Positions 43,641-52,865 of a stretch of DNA of 64,000 bases are shown here, piece by piece (position 1 is the first letter of the stretch; each line of letters begins with the position of its first letter). The position numbers and the translations under genes are program-made. This DNA is from Bryoerythrophyllum caledonicum (Eukaryota > Streptophyta > Bryopsida > Pottiales > Pottiaceae): positions 10,556,291-10,620,290 of the forward strand of contig OZ020515.1 in the NCBI GenBank assembly GCA_963971425.1. The letters are read 5' to 3'. The notes below the pieces were generated by a model that worked only from the letters and a program-made list of their open reading frames with translations, made no database searches and had not been told where the DNA came from.

Positions 43641-45147
43641 CCATCACAGAAAATCACAATTAACGCAGTAATCGCAGGTACAAAAAATACTTAGAAGTAC
43701 CTGTAAACAAAACTCAAACGCATAAAAGTTGTGTTGGCAGCAGAGTTGAGGTTGACAACGGAGAATGAGAGATTTGTTCACCGAATGGTCTTGGAAGTAT
43801 AGGGAGTGGGAAAGGAGTTAATGGGAACAATTAAGTCATGACGGCTGGTAGGTGCTTCATTGGGGTTAGGAGTGGTTGATTGGACGTAGGGTGAGTTGGA
43901 CATGGGGAAAGTCAACAAAGAGAATGAAAGTATGACGGCCACTTTTAAGTTCTTTGGTGGTGTCATTAATGACATTGGCATCTAACACTACTTGCGAACT
44001 TGTTCACGAATAGTGTACTAAGGTAATTACACTATTCGCGGTCATACACTAAATGTGATCTTTAGTGTAGTGGTAATTCATTGCGTGGTTGTGTTGAAAC
44101 TTATGGGATTCATGAAAGTACTGCATCTATAATTGTTAGAGAATTTTGTATAGCAATTGAGAAGCATTTAAAACCGGTAGTGATTGAAAAACAATCCGTA
44201 GCTACTTTAAAGGGAATTGCAGCTGAGTTTGAAGAATTACCTTATGTGATAGGAGCGGTTGATGGAAGTCACATACCTATCATTGCTCCTCCTATAGACC
44301 CTACTTCATATTATTGTAGGAAAGGTTTTTATTCAGTTCTACTTCAAGGTGTAGTGGATAGCAAATGTAGGTTTTGGGATTACGATTTTGGATGGGCTGG
44401 ACGTTGCCATGATTGGACTTTGTTTCAAAATTCAGATATTGGAAAGAAAGTTATGAAAGGTGAGCTATTACCTTATAAACTTATGGGTCACGCCGCATAT
44501 TCAATGAGACCATGGTTCTATTCTCCTTTCAAAGGTGAAAAAGAAGGATTATCTAGAGCGAAGGCGCATTGGAATTTCATTCAGTTTTCTACATGAATGG
44601 CTATAGAGAGAGCCTTTGGTATACTGAAAGGGAGGTGGAGGATATTATTGAAGAGGATTGATATGCCTCTTTGACATGTACCAAATATGGTAACCACTTG
44701 CATTTGCCTTCACAACTTGTGTATAATACATAAAGACAAGTTTGATGATGAATGGGCAAAAGAAGGAGGGAGAATTATGCACATGGAAAGTACAAACTAG
44801 CTAGGACATTTGGAGAGTACGGATATTTATTTGGCAGCTACACAAGCTGCAAAGGAGATGAGAAGATACTTGAAAATGGACGATGTTGAAGCAGGAAGAC
44901 TGCAAATTGAAGACATTGAAGAGACCATGGTGAATGACATTGAAGTTATAGACGAAGATGAAGATCCAAGTACGGAGGTAGTTGAAACAAAAAAGGACAA
45001 GGAAGCTAGGATAAAAAACATGCTCGTGCAAGCTACAGAAGCGCATGAATTATTAGCTCAGTCTTTTTGGGAAGCACACTTGAGAATGGAAGGAAAAATT
45101 CTCTTCCCTCGTGACCTTGATGCATCTGATTCGGCGGAAGAGTACAT

Positions 45148-46441
45148 CTAAAGCTTATCTATAAGCCTATCCATCTGCCGTTCTACATTTTCTAGTAAAA
45201 CATTGATTTTCTCAAAATTCTTTACCATAACCGAACTGTTTTCCGCCATCTGCATAAACACTCCGTAACATTGTTCTAGAAAATTCTTCTTGTCCACCTT
45301 TGTTGCTGGAGTTTGAGACGGAGTCGGAGTTGGAGTGTCACTTGAACTTGGATGCTTCTCAATATCCGTGGTGCTATCTCCAACACTAGCTGAATCGTTA
45401 GCGGACGCTGTCACATGCTTCTTTACGGTACCAATCTGATGCCACCATTGATCAAAGGAGTCGTAGAACTTACATGCCTGCCGATTTGACCCTGAAATTC
45501 CATTCGCCACCTTGTCTTTCTTGTGTATCTTACACAAGCTGTTGAATTTCTTCTTGCAAGCCTCGGCTGTTCGATTTAGGCCTGGAATCACCGCAATCAA
45601 AGGGGCATGTAACTTCAACCAAGTATCCACACCTGCACATTAATTACATATATTTAAAACATCAAAGAAAATGTGATTTGGGCTTGTTTAGGCCTCTAAA
45701 CAATGAATTAATCAAAAATTACAGCAATGGTTTTTTGTATAAGAAGACGTTCTTAGTTGTCATGGACATGAAGAGGGAAGGAAGGTTGACTTGGAGACCG
45801 TCTAAAGAGATCCTCCTCGCCGGTGCGAGGTGGAGGGATCAAACCCTAGCACCAACGCCATTATCCTCACCGGCATGGAGAGGCCGCGGTCCGTGGGGGG
45901 GGAAAGGGGTGGCACCTGGCCAAGGCCTTTAAAAGGCCAAATCTGAAATCTGATATTTTTATGGTTTTTTTGTTCAAAAAATCACACAGGCAAAAATCAT
46001 ACCTTGTTTCTTTGCGTTCTTCAGAAATTCGGACTCCATCTCGCCACGCAATGAAATCATAGTCTCCACATCGGCATCCTTCCAATTCTTTGAGCTGAAG
46101 TCTTCATCTTCCTCCTTTTCTTTCTTCACAATTTTCTTGCGAGGCTTCTTCACAGGTGCTGCTCTTTTCTTCTTTGGTGTCGGCAGAGCTACAATCTCTA
46201 CATCCTCCTCCTCCTCAATCTCTTGAGCGGCCTCTCTCTTTGCATGAGGTGCAAACATACCCATAATCAACGGTGGTAGTGGAGGAATAGGAGTTCTAGG
46301 AGGCGGTTGAAAAAAGTCACAGATTTCTACACTACCTCTATGTTCTTCTAAAGAACTAGGAAAGGGCTGAAAAGCATGAGCTTTGGCACTTTCATACCTT
46401 TGCTTCAACTTGTATCCACTTATCTCTATAGACCCCTCCAT
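45148..46441 (-). CDS. Harbinger-associated Myb/SANT (trihelix-like) protein, two exons
   Basis: Exons 46441-46003 and 45632-45148 join across a GT...AG intron (donor gtatga) to 307 residues. The frame is open upstream to 46504 only with a non-ATG start. The middle is Lys-rich, a likely nuclear signal (KKRAAPVKKPRKK). Then comes the DNA-binding domain, split by the intron: NWKDADVETMISLRGEMESEF, then VDTWLKL, ACKKKFNSLCKIHKK and FYDSFDQWW. The C-terminus looks helical. In PIF/Harbinger elements such a protein carries the transposase into the nucleus and to the element ends. It seems intact although the partner transposase is broken. A foreign-looking G/C-rich block lies in the intron. Confidence 0.8.
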
Positions 46442-46903
46442 CCTATCCCTGAAAATGGTAGCAACAATTCGACAACCCACAAATTTTTTTGGAGTCCAAG
46501 GCACAAAAACAAAAGAGAGAGACGAAGAGAAGAGCGGAGGGGATGAAGAGAAGCCAAGGCCAAAAGAGCCGTTCAGATTTCTCTAAAATCCAACGGATCT
46601 GATTTGTTGAAAAATATTATATTTTATTTAAAAAAGTTTCTTTTTATTGAAATCTGACATTGGCCCCTAGGCCAAGAATTGGCCTTCCATTCTTGGTGCA
46701 CCCAATTCACAAAGCTCGGGCCATGCTCGGGCCATGTCAGATCATGGTTTTTTAGAATAAAAAAATTCTGACAACCAAGTTGGCCCGACCTCTAGGTGTA
46801 AAGGGCTTCGGGCCAATTTCAGGCTCTCGGCCAATCCGAAGTGAGGATTTCAAGCCTCTTACACAACGAATTGGCCCGGCCTCCAGGTGTAAAGCGGCCC
46901 TTA

Positions 46904-47618
46904 GAGCATCTCCACCCCTCACGCCAACTCGATTGTGCCGGACCTCAATATTCTGGTTGTTCGAGCCATTGTTGTTCGAGCCCGCAGTTTGTGCTAGCCT
47001 GCGCGCAACCCAAATAAGAGGCAAAGTCCGCCCCCCACCAAGACACTTGTATCTCGCCCAGAACACCCCGTTGAGAAATTATGGACGCCATTTCCCCCAA
47101 ATGCAATTTCTACTGCGCGGTTTGCTTATGAATGCCGCCAAGTGCCAAACGTCATTAGTGAATACCTAAATATTCGTTAATATGGAGATTGGAACACTTA
47201 TTGAAGATCCCTTATTTCAAATCCAGAACCTCAATAACCATGCATTGCAAGTTCTAGGTTTTGGGTGCGCCTATTCTGGTTTAGGTTCTACGGTTTGAGT
47301 TTTCACTTGGATAGCACACAAAAGCAAACACCGTTTAGAGGTTTAGGGTGTCTCCACTTTTCTAATGTGGAGCTTAACATTCTAGTCAAGTGTATGACTG
47401 AACATATTGGGCAACACTAATGGATCTTTTGAGAGCTGAGGTGTGTGTTTCTGACAATGATGTTGAAACAGATTGTATTCCAAGAGTGGTTTCTTCACAC
47501 AATTCTAATGATGATATGAACGATGACAAAGAAGAGATGAAGGGGTGTGGGTACAAATCAAAGAGTGCGACATCGGCCACCTTACAATCAAAGCTGCAAA
47601 TTTCTCCGGAAGGTCACT
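46904..47618. other. Spacer after the Harbinger element; possible MITE end
   Basis: Immediately after the TTA at 46901 the sequence begins GAGCATCTCCACCCC, the same end as the MITE at 51662. A convincing partner end was not found nearby (gagatgctc at 51213 lacks the TTA). The rest has no recognised feature. Confidence 0.4.
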
Positions 47619-48570
47619 TTAACCCCTAAGGTACCAAGTGTTCAAAAAGGGTTTTTTGAAAGTTCGGTCAAGTTCCTATGGTGTCAATTTCCAACATTCT
47701 TCTTTGAAATTTTTACTATAGAAAGACATTACCAAGAGCTTAGCGGGAAAATAATTTTTTCCTAAGTTGGACATTTGATGAAAAAGTTATAGGGTTTTGA
47801 ATTTTAAATGGGGAGGGCGGGCACCTCCGGCACCTCCAAAAACTTTTGATAGGACACTCTATTGATAGTGAGATTTTCAGAACTTGCAAGTAATATTATT
47901 TCCCTTCATATTGTCAAAAAAAAGTTCTTGTCTTTAGTGAAAAATAGCATACCAACCCAAGTCAAACATTTTCACACATTGTCACTCATTGTCGGGCAAG
48001 GTACCAAAAAAACTTCTTCTTTTCCATATAAAACCTAGAGATCTTCATATTTTTCACTTTTTATTTTTTCCACAACAATATGTAATGTAAACCTTCTTCT
48101 TGACCATTCGGATTATCAATCGAAAACATATTAAGTTCAAAAAAAATTAAAGTGTGAATTAACAAATTTCAAGCCTCCACTCCTTGCACACTTGTTTTGA
48201 ATATGCTACACCCCGTCTCTACCTCTAAAAATTGGTGTGTAAGGAGCTAACATCATGCTTAACAAAATGGTAATAGATTTAGACCTTGTGTAGTGAAATT
48301 TTTGACACCAGCTGAAGTCAAAGTCTGCTGATCCACTAAACGCAGGGAAGAAAATGAACCATTTTCTTGACTTCAAACACTATAATCTTTCAATCCGTGC
48401 GGTCAAAGTTTATGAAATTTTGTACATGTATTACTCAATAAGCCTTTATTGAGATCCTACGGTCAAAATTAAACATCAAAGTTTTTTTTACCCTCTTTAT
48501 TCATTGCACTAGAATCCATTCATTTTGAAGTGTTTTTGGTGTAAAACTGTCACGGTACGTTAGGGGTTAA
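47619..48570 (+). repeat. Copy 4 of the TTAA/CCCC-ended repeat (952 bp)
   Basis: Both ends are clear: TTAACCCCTAAGGTACCAAG and the inverse cggtacgttaggggttaa. It is the best reference copy; landmarks include caatccgtgcggtcaaag near 48391. No coding frame. Confidence 0.8.
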
Positions 48571-49233
48571 TCAAATTGACTTGACGTGGGAGAATGTCAC
48601 TAATCAAGGACACAGAAAATATGGCAACTTGTGTCGTGCTACCATACCATGGGATTGACTCTGGGATTTTGTGGAAGGCGAGAGTAGTAACCGTGACTTC
48701 CCATGCACGTTTTGAGAGGTTCCATCATTTTGCATCCACAAGCCACAGAGAACTACAAATCCTTGGACAGCAAGTGCAATTAAAAAAAAACAGGTATGCA
48801 TTGTGCCATTATAGTATTCCAAACTCGTGCATCACAGTGTGCAAATTCTCTTATATTTGTGTCTTCCATGAGAGCTTAATAAATGGACCCTGCTTGCTTG
48901 GTTTGTTTTGTATGTTTTGTGATTCTACATGTAAGACTCTAATTTTATTTTTCTTCATACGATTCTCTTTGTCATCTACATATTTAATCATTACTAAAGA
49001 TCTTTGGTGTGGCAACGATGTGCTTGCTTCGTGGGTTGATGAGCGGCCGATTGGCACTTAAACTTTTGGTAGTAATAGGACTAACTCTAACACTAACTGT
49101 CACTAATTCTTGTACTGGCATGGTCTTCCTGGGCCTTGCCAGCCCTGGTGGGGTTTTGCCCTATACCATTATTCCCCTTGCGGTAAAGGCTTTCTTTGTA
49201 TGTGTCAAAAAAACAAAAAAACAAAAAACTTTA
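48571..49233 (+). mobile_element. Fragment ending in a non-LTR retrotransposon-like tail
   Basis: The part 48995-49233 is related to the complement of 37884-38145 and ends gtcaaaaaaacaaaaaaac. The frame before it ends CNDVLASWVDERPI, which matches a decayed NEVLASWVN-type reading in the other copy, so a C-terminal coding end may be preserved. The family is not identified; a LINE is likely. Confidence 0.4.
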
Positions 49234-49334
49234 TTCATGGCATTCATGCATTACCTTTGATGTAATTTTACGTAGATGTAAGAATTATATGTGCTTGTTT
49301 GTATGGGTGTTTTGTTGCATTGAAGAAGCATGCA

Positions 49335-50245
49335 TTAACCCCTAAATGAGAAAAGTCCCAAGGTGGGCTATTGCAAATCTTGGGCACGTTCCCATGGTTG
49401 CAACATATATGCGCAATTCTTGAAATTTGTACAGAGATGCAAGAAGACAAGAGGTATGTCGAAGTATAATTTTTATTCTCATCGGACTTATGAAAACAAT
49501 TGTCGAGTACAAGCACATTGGGCAACTCCAAAAACTTTTGCTTTGACACTCTGGTAAATTTGAGGTTTTCAATACTAGCAAGTAATATTATATTCCTTCA
49601 TTTTGTTAAAAAAAATCTTGTCTTTAAAGGAAAAATGCATTTATCCCTAGTCAAAGATTTTCACACATTGCCACACATTGTCAGGCAAGGAACCCAAAAA
49701 ACTCCTTTGTTTCCACATAAGACTTTGAGATCTTTGAATTTTTCACTTTTTATTTTTTCCATTACAAGACCTGGTATAAACCTTGTTATTGACTGCTTAG
49801 ATTATCATTCTAAAACATGTGTTGTTCTAAAAAACTTATTAAGAGAATTGGCACTATTTAAACGTCCAATCCTCGCACAATCTTTTGAATATGCTACTCC
49901 CCTTTTCTACCTCTAAGAATTATTATCATGAATCATGATCAACTTGATGAAATAAAATTTAGAGCTTGTGTAGTGGAAAACTTTGAAACCAAGTGAAGTC
50001 AAAGTTTGCTAATCTACTCAATGTAGCAATGAAAACGAATCATTTTTTCTACTTCAAACACTAGAATGTTTTAGTCTGTGCGGTCAAAGTTGATGAAAGT
50101 TTGTAAGTATGTTATTTATTAAGTGTTAAATAAGATCACATGGCTAAAAACAATTTTTTTTTGTTTCCTTCCTTATTCATTACATTAGAATTAACAGCTT
50201 CAAATTATTTTTGATGTGAAATTGTCAAGGAAAATTAGGTGTTAA
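49335..50245 (+). repeat. Copy 5 of the TTAA/CCCC-ended repeat (911 bp)
   Basis: It starts TTAACCCCTAAATGAG and ends taggtgttaa, an eroded right end. Its first part matches the complement of copy 1 very well (cccatggttgca, gcaagaagacaagaggta). Confidence 0.75.
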
Positions 50246-50539
50246 TTTATTTTTCTTTATCTCCTCTATTACATATCTCTATTTGCTTGCAGCAATTGCC
50301 TTGTGTTTGTGTAAGCAGGCTTCAAGAAGTGGTGCAAAGTGAGACGAGATTGTACTTGGTTTTTGAGTACCTAGACCTCGGATTTTAAGAATCATATGGA
50401 CAGTTGCTCCCTCCCCAAAGATCGTCGTTTAATCAAAGTATGGTTAGCTTTGTCTCAACCTGAGTATGTTAGATTTAAACTTGATAGCTCAAATGACATG
50501 AAATTCAACTTTAAAAGATACTTTTGCAGATGAATAGAT

Positions 50540-51141
50540 GGACATTGCTAAAACGTGACAATGTGTGAAGGCACCAAAAACACTTCTTCTTTTCCAAATA
50601 AAACTTAGAGGTCTTCATGTTTCTTGCAATTTATTTTTTCTACTTTATGATGTGGTGTAAACCTTCTCATTGACCATTCAGATTATCATTCTAAAACATA
50701 TTAAGTCCACAAAAAAATAAAATGTGAATTGGCAAATTTTGAACCTCTACTCCTTGCACATTTGTTTTGAATACGCTACACCCCTTCTCTACCGCTAAAA
50801 ACTGGTGTGTTGAGAAATAACATCATGATTAACATGATGGTAATGTTTTCAGACCTTGTACAGTGCAAATTCTTTGATACCAAGTGTAGTCAAAGTCTGT
50901 TGATCCACTCAAAGCAGGAAAGAAAAAGAATTGTTATGTCTACTTCAAACACTATAAACTTTCAATCCGTGCGGCCAAAGTTTATGAAATACTGTGAGGA
51001 TGTTAATGAATAAGTCTTAATTTAGATCCTATGGTTAGGTATAGAAATAAAAGGTTTTGGTTAACTCATTACTCATCGCACTAGAACGAGCAGTTTTGAA
51101 GTGTTTTTGGTGTGAAAATGCCTTGGGCCTTTAGGGTTTAA
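50540..51141 (+). repeat. Copy 6 of the TTAA/CCCC-ended repeat, 5' truncated
   Basis: The match to copy 4 starts around the acaatgtgtgaaggcacc segment, includes caatccgtgcggccaaag (50962) and ends tttagggtttaa. The outer left end is missing. Confidence 0.65.
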
Positions 51142-51661
51142 TGCTTGCGGTGGGGCACGTTCAACTACAAAAAACGCAACCGAGCATATTTACCGGGGCT
51201 CCGTGCCCCAGTAGAGATGCTCTATGAGCATTTCTACACTAAAGATGGCTTTTAGTTTAATGGTAGGAATAGTGTAGTGACCTTAGTACACTATTTGTTA
51301 ACAAGTTGGCAATTAATATTCGCCCCTAATCAACCACCTACCGGCCGCCATGCATTTATTCTCCCCGTCTCATCCTCAACTACATCCCCATATCTTCCCA
51401 TTCCCACCTCATGTATTCCTTGAAATTTTTAGTTCGAGGGAGTTGTGCAACGTACTCACTTGGAGCAGCATACTTTCCTTGACCAGCTCAGGCGGGTTTT
51501 TTTTTTGGGCCAGCTTATGTGGGGTTTGTTTCTGGTTGAGCTTGTTCGGGGTTTGTTTCCTCGACCAGTTGTGTATCACCTTGACCAACTTCTTTCGACG
51601 AGGGGAGGGCAGCTTTTACTCTGCCGATCGAGGGGCTTCCACCAACCCGTATGGGTTATTA

Positions 51662-52052
51662 GAGCATCTCCACCCCAAGATGGAGAACCACCAAATTGGA
51701 GTTTTGTGAGGTCAAAAAGTTGCACCCATCACCTCAAAACGGGGAAACTTTATAAAATTTTAGAAGTTTTGGTGCATGGCACACCAAAAGCTCCTTGGAT
51801 GGGGGGAGTGCGCCATTTTTTGATGTTGGTGACACACCCATACCCTCGCGACACGTGGCACCATGTCATTGATGTCGACACGTGGCGCCGTATCATTGGT
51901 GGCGGGAGGTAAAAGGTCAAAGCATTTTTTTGGGTAAAATTTTTTGGAGCTTGGGGTGGAGCCAAGCAAGCACCAAACCCTAAACCACTCCTGGCGTGAA
52001 TTTTTTTTTCCGTCCTAGCGTAGAAAATTCCACGCCAGGAATGGAGATGCTC
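51662..52052. mobile_element. Harbinger-type MITE, 391 bp, ends GAGCATCTCCA
   Basis: The inverted ends GAGCATCTCCA / TGGAGATGCTC are flanked by TTA (51659-51661 and 52053-52055). Inside are the subterminal complementary segments with cgacacgtggc repeated twice (51849 and 51878). It is non-coding; frames across it are chance. Confidence 0.85.
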
Positions 52053-52369
52053 TTAGAGCAGCAGCAGCAACTCTTGGATACAATATCAGTAACCAGCGAT
52101 ACAGTAACTAGTACGACAACGCACTCGTGAGTACGCCAGTCGCGGTCAAACTTGAGTGCTAGCCATGTCAGGACCCCAACCCGCTAGCCAGCCCACAGGA
52201 TCCACCCAACCAGCCGGCCCCGTCCACACATGTACGCAGTTCAAGGATGAACAGATATCATCCTCAATTACATGGCCTAGAAATCCGGGATGTTAATACC
52301 AACTTTCATAAGTGCAGGGATGGAGCCCATTCCAAACAAACGTCGTCCGTGCTCACTACAGGAGGTCTT

Positions 52370-52830
52370 CACCATCCAGACCAGTTAGAAGGTCGTCGCT
52401 TGGATAGTGGAAGACGAGAGCCTCAATGGCAATTGCGGGCTTTATGCTAGGATTGTGGCCGCGTTTCCAGAACACTTCAGAGCACAACATTCCACCAACA
52501 TCGTTTGAGTTCAAGGCTAGTGGGCACTTCGAGTCACATTATTACCTCAAGTAACACCGGATCCGACCACGGCCATATCATTTACGCAAAGTAACTTTAA
52601 CAAACAAAAACGCGTGCTTAGCAAGGCAAAGATCGGAATGGGCCCAAAGACATTAGAGTGGGTCCATTGGCTCCATCCAAGACTACTCCAATCATTCAAG
52701 GTGTTCAAAAATTTAGGGATAAAATATTCTTCTGCTCTCCTCATTGAATTAGCACTCTCCATGTTTCTATCCCCCGAAACCCGTGCCGTATTAATTTCAA
52801 TTAGGGTTTCTTTTTTTAAACTACAACTTA
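52370..52830 (+). pseudogene. pogo transposase relic (N-terminal third)
   Basis: In pieces it reads like the intact pogo transposase: AAFPEHFRAQHSTNIV for RAFPEHFRAKHPTNMV, then ILSKA-GPKTLEWVHWLHPRLLQSF for the GPRRSTWVQWFYPKLLQSF segment, and LLIELALSMFLSPETRA for LLIELALTIILAPDSPY. A stop and frameshifts lie between. The nuclease part is missing here because the gypsy element entered at 52866. Confidence 0.8.
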
Positions 52831-52865
52831 AACACCAATGTTGTGATAGTAAAACCCGTGAAAAT

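Larger units (their letters stand above)
40437..44067 (-). mobile_element. pogo-like (Tc1/mariner superfamily) element, 3.63 kb, apparently complete
   Basis: The inverted ends are identical for 23 bp, starting CACTAAAGATCACATTTAG on each side, with TA at 40435-40436 and 44068-44069. Removing the element and one TA restores the Harbinger transposase reading frame exactly at CTG AGT AGT. It carries an intact minus-strand transposase. The non-coding part includes an AT-rich region with gaatcttgagg repeats and a 26-bp minisatellite. Confidence 0.93.
40044..45151 (+). pseudogene. Harbinger DDE transposase (HARBI1-like), split by pogo and with three stops
   Basis: The recognisable N-terminal part just before 40434 reads RNRVALSLNIL in frame with SSGNSLRGCVETYGIH after 44068; the pogo element sits between. 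The DDE_4 nuclease follows: first Asp in IGAVDGSHIPI (~44266), second in GRCHDWTLFQNS (~44410), and the third acidic residue in IERAFGILKGRWR (~44603). In-frame stops are TGA 44594, TGA 44672 and TAG 44798; the frame then stays open to 45151 with an acidic tail. The upstream frame 40044-40340 is damaged and poorly supported. It is not active. Confidence 0.82.
39817..46900 (+). mobile_element. PIF/Harbinger element, 7.1 kb including a nested pogo element
   Basis: The left end GGGCCGCTTTACACCT and right end AGGTGTAAAGCGGCCC are inverted, with TTA on each side (39814-39816 and 46901-46903). A transposase relic is on the plus strand and a two-exon Myb-like gene on the minus strand, the two-gene layout of PIF/Harbinger. 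The pogo-like element at 40437-44067 is nested inside; without it the element is about 3.45 kb. Element and flanks share a Harbinger-like TTA preference with the MITEs nearby. Confidence 0.9.
51237..52865 (+). mobile_element. Decayed pogo-like element, right part cut by the second gypsy element
   Basis: It starts CACTAAAGATGGCTTTTAG after TA, like the intact pogo end at 40437. The next 120 bases match the complement of 43830-44030 (tagtgtactaagg, aatcaaccac, caccta.cagccg), and a transposase relic follows on the plus strand. A TTA-flanked MITE (51662-52052) is nested in it. The matching right end should lie beyond the LTR element, outside the window. Confidence 0.75.

Noticed and set aside
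35988..51141. TTAACCCCTAA ends as telomere-like repeats
   Set aside because: The motif occurs once per end and is not tandem; it is a transposon terminus, not (CCCTAAA)n.
46905..51220. 4.3-kb element between GAGCATCTC (46904) and GAGATGCTC (51213)
   Set aside because: Only nine bases match, the right side lacks TTA, and several other elements lie between.
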